From Hirsutella rhossiliensis (lineage: Eukaryota > Ascomycota > Sordariomycetes > Hypocreales > Ophiocordycipitaceae), in NCBI RefSeq assembly GCF_020360975.1, contig NW_025408671.1:6372886-6436885 (forward strand): a stretch of 64,000 nucleotides of DNA. Direction: 5' to 3'. Position 1 is the stretch's first letter, and every line of letters begins with the position of its first letter. A program made the translations under genes and the position numbers. Below the pieces are notes generated by a model. That model was not told the origin of the DNA and made no database searches. It worked only from the letters and a program-made list of their open reading frames with translations. Shown here piece after piece: positions 1-9,633 of this stretch.

Positions 1-1180
1 AAGGCTAGAAACATCAGGCCTGGTAGGGCAGCCCTCGGAACTGCTATCGGAATTCAATAATGATAATAATAATGCCGACTTCCAGGGCCGCATAACTGGA
101 ACGAGACCACTACATAGAGCCGGCGGCCTGCGGAGACGAATCCTTCTTTGGAGACATGATTTTACGATTAATAGATGGCTGAACGATCTCCCGTGACGCC
201 TTCGAGGGTCTCCTAGGCCGCTGGCTTAGCTAACAGACCCAGAGCCCTAGAGTGGCATTTTGGGTCTGTCGGTCTGGGTTTACCGTGGCTATCGGGCTGT
301 CAGTCTAGATCTGTTTACTGTTGGCGTGCAGTCGGTCTAGGTCTGGCAGGTTGATGCCCAGGGGCACCAGCAAGGGGGGCTATTCAATGACCAAGGTGTC
401 CTTCCTCTAATTTCACAGACACTGCTACACTTTCAACCCTCTAATTAGTTAGCCATTGTTTCTAAAGCTGATCAACATCGACTATCTCAGGCGACAGCTG
501 ATTTCGCTCGTCTGTGATTATCTTCTTTGCCCGGCTAAATTTCAGTGTCCAACAAGGCTCTGAAGAGTTCTAGATACTACAGCTAAGAGCCACGGCGTCC
601 TCAGCTGAGGGTGGAATTGGGGTTTTCCGTTGCTCTGTAAGATGAACGCTCAATATTGAACACTTCTCATGATGCAATAAGATCATCTCGTGCCACGCCA
701 TTGGAGCTGATGTATTAAATCCCTTTTTTCGGTTTATTGTTCGCAAAGCGACTTGGAGGAATTTCATCTAGGGACTCCAATTGAAATTCCCATGATGCCA
801 ATACCAGCCGAGTCGTCCTTTCAGCGATACTCAGCGTCATTTCTAAGACCTCATTACTATGATAAGAAATAGCGTACTTTTCAGCTTGCGCGCTTAAGCT
901 ACCCCCGTCATCAAGACAAACGAACAGATAGGTGATATTTCGACGGCCCTAGGCGAAAACAACATGTATGACGCCTGAAGTGCCGAGTAGCTTTTGTAGA
1001 GCGCGTGACCACGTTCGAGCCTCGACGCACTTTGGATATATGTAATTATGTACGTTATTTTAGTATTGGCCATGTTCAGGAAGCAAATAACAGGAAACCT
1101 CCAAAAGAACTCCCATCCACGGTCTCAGTGCCGCCGCCGTTTTATTCAAGGCAGAACATGCTTAGACGGTGCTTCCGGTT
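1..1180. other. Stretch with no recognisable gene
   Basis: Normal-composition DNA without an open frame that I recognise. Short frames here have no domain, no plausible codon pattern and no splice sites arranged around them. A small ATA/ATG microsatellite lies near 58-75. The stretch is not RIP-mutated, because CpA and TpG are common. It may be intergenic DNA or a very old, unreadable repeat. Confidence 0.5.
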
Positions 1181-1351
1181 TTATAATTGAAGAGTCTGCC
1201 ATCGGGAATTCGAAGCACAAACGAACCTGACTTTGATGCCTTGTCTGCTGCTACTGATGTATTGCCCCGGAGTGGTGCACGTGTCCCAGTGCTGAACCAT
1301 GGCAATGACGAGCACGCTCACCAAGGCCAGAACAGCCAAAATGCGCGTCAT
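1181..1351 (-). CDS. Possible small secreted protein, 56 aa (or its first exon)
   Basis: Reading down the minus strand from ATG at 1351-1349 gives a 56-residue frame ending in TAA at 1183-1181. The first 20 residues (MTRILAVLALVSVLVIAMVQ) look like a signal peptide: one basic residue followed by an uninterrupted hydrophobic core. The remainder is polar with two cysteines (HWDTC near the start of the mature part and FVCASNS later). The layout resembles small fungal secreted proteins with a C-x-PG-x-Y opening, but those usually carry four or more cysteines, so this copy may be degraded or may continue through an intron. An AT-rich GATATAAATA stretch lies about 90 bases upstream on the same strand and could be the core promoter. 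The role is unknown; apoplastic or cell-wall function is only a guess from the signal peptide. Confidence 0.42.
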   Translation of the reverse strand: MTRILAVLALVSVLVIAMVQHWDTCTTPGQYISSSRQGIKVRFVCASNSRWQTLQL

Positions 1352-2754
1352 GATGGCGCTATATGAATCGAATCCTCAAGAGGCAAGAAGTCCTTTGAAT
1401 TGGATTGAAGGCGATCCCGAGTAGAGATATAGTTTCGGTTATTTATATCCATGTAATAGTGCTTCTGTATGTGCCGTGGGTTCGTGGAAAATGAGTAGAC
1501 GAAGCCCATCTATAAGGAAGGGCCTGATCCACGACAGCTGAAGGGTTTTAAGTGACTGCATTGACCCCTGTCTTAATGTATCGCGCTAGCAGGGGTCGCT
1601 CTGCGGCCTACATTAACCAAGGTTGCCAAGCGATATTTATTTCTGCTGCTTTTCCCCTTATTGACGTCCAGGCGCGACGACAGCTTTTTGCGATTCAGGC
1701 GCGAGCACATGAGAATGTCCCCACTGCAGCAAGCCACTCATCACGCCTCGCCGCCAGTTCCTGTTTAGCTGTCGTAGATTAGGCCCTAAATATTATAGTT
1801 GCTTCCTCCGTAAGAACGGGGAACCGGCTAGGCCTTAATAGGGGGATAAGCGTCATTTATAAAACCTAGATGGGCAGAATCGCTCTATAGACCTAATACA
1901 GCTCGTCCGGACGAGTGTTCTATTTTTTGTTTATTCTGGCAAGGAGGCTACTTGCGTCCTTTGGTGTTACGCAGTCCGAGGATCAGGAGGAGTCTTCGTC
2001 GGCTGACTCGAGGAGGACGTGCTTTCTAGTCGCCAGCTAGTCATTTTCGTGAGTGTGCGAATTGTCTGCACGAAGATTTTCGTGTACATGTTCAACTTGA
2101 CCGTCAGTTCCAAGTTCTAGCGGGATCAGCGCTGGAATGGGAGAAAGGAAGCTTTGCCTCTTTTTCAAGCCCTCCAGCGGAGCTGCGTAAACGTATAACT
2201 TTGATCTTTTATATGGACGAGAGCCGCAGCGTAATTAGAGAATCATTTCGCCTCCTCTCGGGATTTAAGATACCGTATGTCAAACTTCATCCCCTTCCAG
2301 TTGGAGGCACTTTGAAGAGGCTGTCACGGGCGGGCGGTCTTCCGTGTTGTAGGGCACAGCCTGAGCTGCAGCTCTTACCAAGGCAATTGCAACGAGCTAT
2401 ACTATTCCTTACCAGGTAGCTTTGACGGCATGATCCTATTGGCTTAGCCGTTTGGGGCTACATTAATGAATCCTACCGCTCAGAGCAATCCCACTTGCTC
2501 TAGAGAACATGTCTGAATCGATGGGCGCTTTCAAGACATCTTTACCACCTAGAGAGTGCATCTAAGACCATCTCATGTTCCTGTCAATTAGTTTGGCGGG
2601 ATATGAACTCGATAATTCGATTGTTTGGTTGATTCCTACTCGGCTGCGCCGGCGAGAACATCCACCAATGCGTCCCACCTAATCCCCCACTCCACCCTCT
2701 TGTTAACATGAGGGCCGTCTCGTTATAAGGTACTTAGGGGGTACTTATCTCTTA
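1352..2754. other. Stretch with no recognisable gene
   Basis: Normal-composition DNA. Frames at 1552-1782 and 2201-2419 are open by chance: no motif, no hydrophobic pattern and no neighbouring exon. I see no repeats longer than a few bases. Confidence 0.5.
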
Positions 2755-3430
2755 AATGGCGCCTGGGCGCCAGCGTATCAGTCGGTCCCAGCATCAGGAG
2801 CTGGAAATTCCTATTTTGATCCATAAAACTGGAGTCAGCCTGGGTGGGCAGAGCATTTCTTCCGGGTCCATGTCATGCAAGAAGGTGACACAGAGTGGGA
2901 AGCTTCCCATTCAGATGGTATTGTATCAATCACCGGATCAAGGGTCAACGTTGAAACAAGAGAGAAGCCCACTGCCCTTCCACCACGTGCGGTTGGAATG
3001 ATGGCTCCCCCGAGGGATTAGTATCGGAACAAGGTAAGGATAGCCCGCACAGTTCCATATGTCTGATTGCTAATTATTTACTCATGCAGCAAGTTTCGGA
3101 TATGTGTGCGGTCATCAGACCCAAGAAAACATTGGTACCTGCCCCTTTGTACCTATAATCATCGCATGTTGCTCAAGCGGTGGTCCGCCCATGATGTGTC
3201 TGCGGACTTATTGGTTCGGCAGTCCTTGATTCAAAGCACGCCCTTGATCTGGGCATTGACTCGGCGGCAATGGTCCTGTCATTTGCTTCTAATGCCCAAC
3301 CGTGTGTGTCCCAGTCTGAGTGGCTGGCATTTATTAGACCCTCTATAGGAAAACTGCTTCAAGACTCATGCCTCTTGTCGTGCAGAATGCATAACACGCC
3401 GTCACACTTGGCGTGCATGAAGCCCAAGGA
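2755..3430 (+). pseudogene. Decayed remnant, possibly a polyketide synthase dehydratase segment
   Basis: The frame starting at 2755 carries an in-frame stop (TAA, 2824) and then stays open to TAG at 3019. It encodes a segment with FRVHVMQEGDTEW followed by a GIVSI motif, then WYRNK if the TAG is read as a former tryptophan. This resembles the pattern W..FRV.S.....W..H..G.VS seen in dehydratase domains of highly reducing fungal polyketide synthases. A well-formed intron follows (donor GTAAGG at 3034, branch GCTAAT at 3069, acceptor CAG at 3089), which argues that this was once a spliced gene. After the intron no frame keeps clear homology. A second in-frame stop and the loss of everything else make it a dead fragment at best. 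The family assignment rests on a short weak match and could be wrong. Confidence 0.25.
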
Positions 3431-3823
3431 TTCCTCCCACAAAACGATGTAGCCTTGTTCCTGCGCTGAGCTGGGGGCGGCTGGTACATTGGATGAAACG
3501 CGATGTTAAGCAGGAACGTAGATTCGGGGTTTTAGCCTAAGTAACAGTACGTCGATGGATGCTCCTAGCATATCGAACTAAGTAAAATGATAACCATCTA
3601 TAAATGTAGTTACTCTACAAGAACCGAGACTTGGGTAGGCATTTCTGTAAGGGGATAAGCGATGGTCCTAGAGTCCGGAAAGTAAGCAGGCAGACTTGCC
3701 AGGTGGTCCCATAAAGTAGCCCGTTGGGAGGAGTACTCTATTTTCCTGCCTACTCATGATAAAGAGACTACTGGCGTCCGTCTTTATCATGTGGTCCTTT
3801 GGAATGATTACCGTACCAGGGGT

Positions 3824-3832
3824 GTTTTAAAG
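3824..3832. repeat. 9-bp target-site duplication, left copy
   Basis: GTTTTAAAG directly before the left terminal inverted repeat. The identical 9 bases follow the right repeat at 5420-5428. A 9-bp duplication is typical of Mutator-like transposons. Confidence 0.85.
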
Positions 3833-4013
3833 GAGTATTGCTATTTACACAATAGCATTTTGCTGTTTGCACACTCGAACCCATTTTTAAGATACGTACC
3901 AAAGCCAGCCCGCCCCGCCTATTTGTACCGCGCGCGCCTGGCAAGTACCCGTACCGCCTAAATGCCCGCACCCGCGCCTGCGCCCGCCCGCACACACACA
4001 CAACCCGCACACA
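3833..4013 (+). repeat. Left terminal inverted repeat of the MULE
   Basis: Matches the reverse complement of 5239-5419 with only a handful of substitutions. The inner end merges into a CA-rich microsatellite that runs to about 4045. Confidence 0.8.
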
Positions 4014-4810
4014 CAACCTACACACACACAACCCACACACATATACCAAATTTAAAGCTATCACCAGCGCTGCGATGGACCCCCTTCTCTCCCTCCTCAA
4101 TACGTTAGATAATGCCCACGATGCCCGCGATGCGTACCAAGAACGCGAAGTATCGCAACTTCGGGCAGCGGGTGAACAGCCTAGTTAAAGACCGCCTATA
4201 AGGATATGAAGTCTTATTTAGTCATAGGCACCTCTGACCTCTTGCATCTTCACGATGCCCTTATATAGATGATCAAGAATAAAGAGATGACATATACACA
4301 AACGGCTGCCCGGCAAGAGATGCGACAAAGGCGTCAGTTCCTTGGGCAGACTTGGCTCGGGGATCTTAGTGTGAAAATCACCTACGAAGCAGTTAACCTA
4401 CTTACTATACAACATAGGCTTGCCCTCGCCGCGATGCCTTTACTAACGCGGGAGCTATAGCCATTGCGGCCTTATAGCGGGCGATTTACACACCAACTTG
4501 GGCTGCCTTATGCATACACGATCCTTTAACGCCTTTAAGCTAGGTTGACGCTTAAAAAGCATAATGTTCTCTCGCGATGGTGGCTTGAGAAGCCGTTGGT
4601 AAAGACCCCCCCCCCTTTTTAGGTAAATTTAATACTAATTACTACTATTAGGACCTCGAGGAGCTATTACTACGAATCCGCGACCCCGACGTTGTTACTA
4701 TTATACGCGGCCGGCCCCGTAATAATAAGCTACCTATACTAAGCTCCCTTACAGCGAGGGTATCATAGACAGCATCACAGACGGCATCATAGACGGCATC
4801 ACAGTCATAG

Positions 4811-5116
4811 CCGGCTATAAGGGCATCCCAGCTACCTAATTCGAGTCAGGCTAGCTTAAGGCGGCTCAACGCAAGCGTTCGAAGGCGCCGGGGGCGCGAC
4901 GAGGTTGATGAACTTAGCTATAGCCCGCGGTCTCTCGCAGCGTCACAACAAGGATCATCAGCTCGAGGAAATACAAGGGGAAGGGGATCAAGAGGAGGAC
5001 GCGGCAGGAGGGGCGCGCCGCCGGCTTCGTCAGGGCAGCCGGCTTCGTCAGGCGTTGGAGGGATCGTTGAGTGGGATGCAATTGAGGCGCCGACGCCGCC
5101 GCCCACACAGCCGTAA
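4811..5116 (+). pseudogene. Arg/Gly-rich C-terminal remnant inside the MULE
   Basis: A 101-codon frame is open between TAG at 4808 and TAA at 5114. It encodes RRRRGRDEVDEL, then an Arg-Gly tract (RGRGSRGGRGRRG), then a small-residue stretch and an EAPTPPPTQP tail. There is no start codon context, so it looks like the last part of a longer protein. Arg-Gly tracts at the C-terminus occur in many transposase and RNA-binding proteins. The location between the inverted repeats makes it a likely leftover of the element's own gene. Overlapping frames on both strands at 4905-5481 are shadows of this GC-rich sequence. Confidence 0.4.
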
Positions 5117-5238
5117 GGGCCAAGGAGGAGCCGGGTCAATTGACGGGCCGATTGTTGCAACTTCGAGCTCAAGGCCAGGAAATGCGTTATTTGAGCGAAT
5201 TGAGAGGCATGCGTTATATGGCCTTTATTGCCTCTTAT

Positions 5239-5419
5239 GTATATGCGGGTTGTGTGTATGTGCGGGCGGGCGTAGGCGCGGGTGCGGGCATTTAGGCGGT
5301 ACGGGTACTTGCCAGGCGCGCGCGGTATAAATAGGCGGGGCGGGCTGGCTTTGGTACGTATCTTAAAAATAGGTCGAGTGTGCAAACAGCAATATGCTAT
5401 TGTGTAAATAGCAATACTC
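5239..5419 (-). repeat. Right terminal inverted repeat of the MULE
   Basis: Inverted copy of 3833-4013. Several differences are G-to-A on the plus strand of the pair comparison (for example TTTGTACC against TTTATACC), the direction expected from RIP. The 9-bp duplication follows at 5420-5428. Confidence 0.8.
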
Positions 5420-5428
5420 GTTTTAAAG

Positions 5429-6555
5429 TCCATGATCCCTAAGCATGAGGCGGACTGGGGTGCGAATACGGAGACCTCCACTCAACCGTTTGTCTGACTC
5501 GCCAAGGAGGACTTTCTTCCAGCTCAGCTAAGCTGATTTAGGTATTTACCATGTATAAATCCGGGCCCCTTGAACTTTATTACTATAGGTGGGCGGCCCG
5601 CGTATGCGACTTACAAGACTAATACAGGGCACTGACCGCCTAAGAGGGAGCTCAAGTCGGTTAGACGAAGAAAGCCATGCATGAAAAGCTTCATACAACA
5701 TGCGCTCGCCCCGACTGCCCGTTCAGGCTACCGCTGCGGCAACTCGAAGACACCCACCGTGGCGTTAACTGCGGAAAACCAGGTGCGCGCCCTGAAGGCT
5801 TGCCCAAAACTCCACGAAGATTAAGCCTAAATATACGTTGACTCCTGAAAGTCGCGACCCCGCTTCCCCCCGTAGCGATGTTATTTTATCCCTTTGACGG
5901 CGTAAGGCTGACGTTGCGACGCCAATACTCGTTGAAAAGCCCCGGTGACTGCAAGAGCCCGCGGAGCCATAGGTATCTGATCAACCTATGGCGAGGCTGA
6001 CTGGCAATATCCAGTCCCGCTTATTGCGCGGCGTTTTGATTCGTTATAATATAATATCTGCCCGTGACCTGCGTGCAGTCTTACCGCAGTCAAAGGGATA
6101 GCGCTCCAGTGCCCCTTAGTAACCTCACACTTGGGCTCAGCTTTCGCAGACGGCGACAAACCCCTTGCTGCAAAGTTGTGCGGTGCTTCTAGTCATGTGG
6201 CTTGTATGTATTTGACTCCATGTCCACCGACTGAACAGCCACAAACTCTAAACATCAGGCTGCCTGGCCTCGTTCGTCTTTTCCTCACGACTCATGTATA
6301 TAGCGGTAAGACGTGCCGAATGGTAAAACACATCAGATACCTAGGACATGTACCTAATAAGTGATAGCGGGACATGACCTGGTGGGTATGTACAGTATGT
6401 AAATTACCATCCGCCGATACCGTTAATGCCCTGCCCATCCCATCTATGTGCCGGTTATGCTGCACGCCACACTCTTGTCACTTATTTAAATATTTCTTAA
6501 CCTTCTGGATCTTGTCTCTCATCGCACACGGAGAATCGCTCATCTCCAGATCATC
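5429..6555. other. Stretch with no recognisable gene
   Basis: Normal-composition DNA upstream of the transporter gene. Frames at 6131-6364 and 6374-6631 have no recognisable content. The last 100 bases probably hold the promoter and 5' leader of the transporter, but I cannot point to a TATA box with confidence. Confidence 0.4.
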
Positions 6556-6561
6556 ATGGTC

Positions 6562-6595
6562 GCCGTGCCGTCGCCGTCGCCGTGCCGTCGCCGTC
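6562..6595 (+). repeat. 17-bp tandem duplication causing a frameshift
   Basis: GCCGTGCCGTCGCCGTC occurs twice back to back, two codons after ATG 6556. The reading frame that leads into the conserved transporter sequence has no ATG between the upstream stop at 6498 and the conserved part. With a single copy, ATG 6556 reads straight into it. Confidence 0.85.
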
Positions 6596-6906
6596 AGCCT
6601 CGTCCGGTCCGCCCTCTTCGAAGTACGATGAAGAGAATGGTTTGCGGGAGGAGGACACGCCAGCTGGCAAGGGACTGCATCCTGCTTTTTATATCATGTC
6701 CGTTCACCCTTCGACGACGTGGCCCATTGCGCACGCACATACGTCTACAGACCGACAAATATTAATAACGGCGGTAGAAATTGGATGTTCTTCTCCAACC
6801 TGACAATCTTGTTCAATAAATGGATCATCGATTCAGCTGGCTTCAGTAAGTCCCAGGCGCTTGCAGTCGAGGCAGATAAACTTTAAGGCTAACCGTTGTA
6901 CCCAAG

Positions 6907-6912
6907 GATACC
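6907..6912 (+). other. 6-nt microexon of the transporter gene
   Basis: GATACC lies between acceptor CCAAG (intron 6846-6906, donor GTAAGT, branch GCTAAC at 6888) and donor GTACGT (intron 6913-6977, acceptor TTAG). Joining A + GATACC + CT gives AGA TAC CCT, the Arg-Tyr-Pro that the family carries between AGF and the ILLTCWH motif. Skipping it loses exactly two residues without changing the frame. Confidence 0.7.
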
Positions 6913-7056
6913 GTACGTAAAGACATCCCCGAGATCTATCACCACAGTCTAAGCCTAAACATTTGCCCCATGCTTAGCTATCCTCCTCACCTGCTGGCAT
7001 CTCGTATTCGCGACGCTCGCGACGCAGCTACTTGCCCGCACTACTTCCGTCCTCGA

Positions 7057-7070
7057 TTCGCGCTTCGCGC
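7057..7070 (+). repeat. 7-bp tandem duplication causing a frameshift
   Basis: TTCGCGC is present twice and followed by TTCGC. Upstream the conserved ATLATQ-LLARTT frame is used and downstream the conserved RRYLRIICPIG frame. One copy of the 7-mer joins them perfectly. Confidence 0.8.
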
Positions 7071-7981
7071 TTCGCTTCCCCGATAAACGGCCGTCGCTAT
7101 CTACGGATAATCTGCCCTATTGGCATCCTTTATACGGCGTCGCTCGTCTGCTCTAACCTCGTTTACCTTCACCTCTCCGTCGCCTTTATCCAGATGTTAA
7201 AGTCGTCTGGCCCTATTGCCGTGCTCTTTGTCTCTTGGGTTTTCGGAGTTGCACAACCTTCGCTTGCCTCCCTTGTCCAGGTCCTCGTCATCGTCGCTGG
7301 CGTCGCTATTGCCTCCGCTGGCGAGATTGAATTTTCCCTCACTGGCTTCATCTACCAAGTTGGCGGTATCATCTTCGAGGCTATACGCATCGTTCTAATA
7401 GAGGTCATGCTTAGCGATAAGAGTCATAGACCAAAGATAGACCCCCTCGTTAGCCTCTACTATTACGCCCCTATCTGCGCCGTTATGAATTTCCTCGTCG
7501 CTATCCCCACTGAGCTCCCTACATTTCAATGGCAAGATGTCACCCAGGTGGGATTTTCTGTATTTTTTCTCAACGCCTTGGCTGCTTTTATGCTAAACGT
7601 AGCGAGTGTCTTTCTGGTACGTCCCCTAGATAATCTCGCTCTTCCTATTTAGTTGCTAATTTGGCATAGATTGGAAAGACGTCCGGCCTCATCATGACCC
7701 TCGCCAGCATCATGAAAAATATGCTCCTCGTCTTGATCTCTATTATAATCTGGAATACCAAAATCACCCTTACGCAGTTTTTCGGCTACAGCATTTCCCT
7801 CGCCGGTCTTGTCTACTACTCAGTCGGCTTCGACCAGCTTTTCTGGAGTTATCAGACCGCTGTCAAGTGGGCTGCTGCGACACTCGACTCTTCGCCCATC
7901 AACGCGGACAGAAGGGTTGTCCTCGCATCCGGCATTGCCCTATGCGTCATCGTTATCTACGTAATTGCCACGCAGTTCTAG

Positions 7982-8502
7982 GACTTGGAGTGCATTTCTT
8001 CTTCCGAGAAGCGTATGCTTTACTTTACATAGACAAATGTTAACATGATAAGACACCTTGGAGAGGATTTGGAGTAATACCAAAAACAGCGCATAGCTTT
8101 ATTGGTTTGGATTCAACGGGCATTAAGCCGCGATGAACAGTATCAGAAAACTCCGTCTAGAGTACCATTTATAAGCCTCAAGTAGAGACTAGCTCGTCCA
8201 AATTAATCACCGTTACGTGTGTCCTGTCCTTCAATAATTCTTCCTAGCGGCATGTCTTGGTAGTTCTGTTGGACACAAGTTCTAAGACTGTTTCGTCTAC
8301 GCCGACTTGGCCGCTTCCGACTTTCTCCCCCTCCTCCCCTTTCTCTACCACATATCCTAGGTGGCAGCAGCAGACATGCTTGACTTGCTTCACGATCGAC
8401 GGTTATCTCAGAGTATACGACATGGATATCCTGACGGTTGAAAACTTTATAATAGACAAGTTTAAGTACAGCTTGATGTAAGTATTTTACTTTACTATGT
8501 CG
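7982..8502. other. Intergenic between convergent genes
   Basis: About 520 bases between the stop codons of the transporter and the glycosyltransferase. It presumably holds both 3' untranslated regions. A short frame at 8257-8481 has no recognisable content. Confidence 0.5.
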
Positions 8503-9633
8503 TTACTTTTCATCTAATGAAATGACGCCCTGGTTGTACATATCCCTCACGACAGGGTACAAGACTCGGCCGATGTCGCTTCGTCTTTCTAGTATACTGC
8601 GTGGTGAAACCTCAATACCTGTCTCCTCGATTCGGAACGCGTGTACACTATATGATTTATTAAAATTCATGGCCCCTGACCCCTGTGGCTCGTCGTAATG
8701 GTTCAAGAAAGGTAAGGTTTCCCCGTCTTTGTGATCTTGTAGGGCAGACGGTACGTTTTGGTGAGATTCAAGGAAGCTTTCCACGCCTCCTGGTGAATAG
8801 GTGACTGGTGTAAAGGCATCCTGCTCTAAGACCAGTATTTGCCGCGGGTCTGGAATAAGCTGTTCGCCGATTCGAGTCATCAAGCCATTCGAATGAGTTA
8901 TCCAACCCTGGTCAAAGACTTGATGCATCTGCTCAGCCCACATATTCATAATCTTACTTTGTTTTTGAGCGAGGAAGGCTCCGGCCGTCATTAGGCCACC
9001 TGGTTCCCGTCCACTTATAGACTCAAAGCCACTTGTTAGAAGTTGTCTTAGGTCCCGTATAGCGAAAACATCAAAATCCATATAAAGTCCTCCGAACTCG
9101 CGGATCGCTTCGACTCTAATAAAATCCGATTTATGCGCCATATGCTGTATCTTAACGCCATTCCGCGCAACGGTCGGACTTTTAACGTGATTAATGGTAA
9201 GACCTGGTATCTCGAAGATAAGCTTTGACCATTTTCCAGCTAAACCTTCCCGTGCGCGCTTGATCTGCTGCTCGCGTGCGTCGGTGTGTAGGTATATTTT
9301 ATCAGGGCGTAGATAGTACCATGCAGCGTACATGGAAAGATACTGGAAGAAGACGAAGGGGAAGTCGGATTCAGGCTTTTCGAGAAGAAACACGAAATGG
9401 GCGTAGTTGGGGATGTCGGGTTGCAACCGAGCAGGAGCTGCTGTCGAGGCTGCCGTCGAGACTGCCGTCGAGACTACCGTAGAGTCCGCCGTCGAGACTG
9501 CCGTAGAGACTGTATCTGAGCTAAATCGGGCTTGCGGGGAAGATATCCATATCAAGAGAATGACAAAGAGGACAGCAAACAAAAGGCTTTGGATGAAAAT
9601 ATGCCGCGACATCTTGCTAGAAGGGGCAAGCAT
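8503..9633 (-). CDS. Golgi-type glycosyltransferase with DXD motif (GT32 / Gly_transf_sug-like)
   Basis: A single uninterrupted frame ends at TAA 8505-8503. Two ATGs are possible, at 9633 (376 aa) and 9612 (369 aa). The later one gives a textbook type II anchor: MSRHIFIQSLL followed by a hydrophobic run to about residue 25. A Ser/Thr/Val-rich stalk follows, built from near-identical 12-bp DNA repeats (about 9440-9510). The catalytic part holds HKSDFIRVEAIREFGGLY directly before MDFDVFAIRDL. The Asp-Phe-Asp there (residues 179-181 from the second ATG) is the metal and sugar-nucleotide binding DXD. Such proteins transfer hexoses in the Golgi lumen, in the OCH1/SUR1-like group. No break is seen, unlike most neighbours. 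It converges on a transporter-family gene that could supply its donor, which is suggestive only. Confidence 0.85.
   Translation of the reverse strand: MLAPSSKMSRHIFIQSLLFAVLFVILLIWISSPQARFSSDTVSTAVSTADSTVVSTAVSTAASTAAPARLQPDIPNYAHFVFLLEKPESDFPFVFFQYLSMYAAWYYLRPDKIYLHTDAREQQIKRAREGLAGKWSKLIFEIPGLTINHVKSPTVARNGVKIQHMAHKSDFIRVEAIREFGGLYMDFDVFAIRDLRQLLTSGFESISGREPGGLMTAGAFLAQKQSKIMNMWAEQMHQVFDQGWITHSNGLMTRIGEQLIPDPRQILVLEQDAFTPVTYSPGGVESFLESHQNVPSALQDHKDGETLPFLNHYDEPQGSGAMNFNKSYSVHAFRIEETGIEVSPRSILERRSDIGRVLYPVVRDMYNQGVISLDEK

Larger units (their letters stand above)
3833..5419. mobile_element. Mutator-like (MULE) DNA transposon, 1587 bp, long inverted repeats
   Basis: The two ends are inverted copies of each other for about 181 bp (3833-4013 and 5239-5419), starting GAGTATTGCTATTTACAC and containing a GC-rich, CA-repeat inner part. 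They are flanked by the identical 9-bp duplication GTTTTAAAG. Long inverted repeats plus a 9-bp duplication is the signature of the Mutator superfamily, as in fungal Hop-type elements. The arms differ at only a few positions, several of them G-to-A/C-to-T. The interior is too short for a full transposase. It keeps a frame with an Arg/Gly-rich tail and runs of 12-bp repeats near 4770-4800, so this is a non-autonomous or internally deleted copy. No transposase catalytic domain is visible. Confidence 0.8.
6556..7981 (+). pseudogene. Triose-phosphate / nucleotide-sugar transporter family (TPT, SLC35-type), frameshifted
   Basis: Five exons can be laid out from homology and splice sites: 6556-6697, 6778-6845, 6907-6912, 6978-7616 and 7670-7981 (stop TAG 7979). 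They encode the family landmarks in order: LHPAFYI, WMFFSNLTILFNKWIID, RYPILLTCWHLVFATLATQ, YLHLSVAFIQMLK, IGKTSGLIMTLASIMKN and YYSVGFDQL. This is a drug/metabolite-transporter-fold protein of about ten membrane helices, normally in Golgi or ER membranes, exchanging a sugar nucleotide or phosphorylated sugar. Two exact tandem duplications break the frame: 17 bp right after the start codon (6562-6595) and 7 bp in exon 4 (7057-7070). With one copy of each, a single frame of about 380 codons runs from ATG 6556. Hence it is either a recent pseudogene, an allele, or two assembly errors. Substrate cannot be told. Confidence 0.82.

Noticed and set aside
3768..4100. Minus-strand frame of 110 codons rich in Cys and Val
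   Set aside because: It is the translation of the CA-rich inner part of the MULE inverted repeat; the same sequence recurs in opposite sense at 5239-5419.
4918..5481. Minus-strand frame of 187 codons across the MULE end
   Set aside because: It runs through the right inverted repeat, the target duplication and host DNA, so it cannot be an old gene; GC-rich composition keeps it open.
8257..8481. Plus-strand frame of 74 codons between the transporter and the glycosyltransferase
   Set aside because: Low-complexity Ser/Thr/Pro start, no motif; the location between two convergent stops suggests untranslated sequence.
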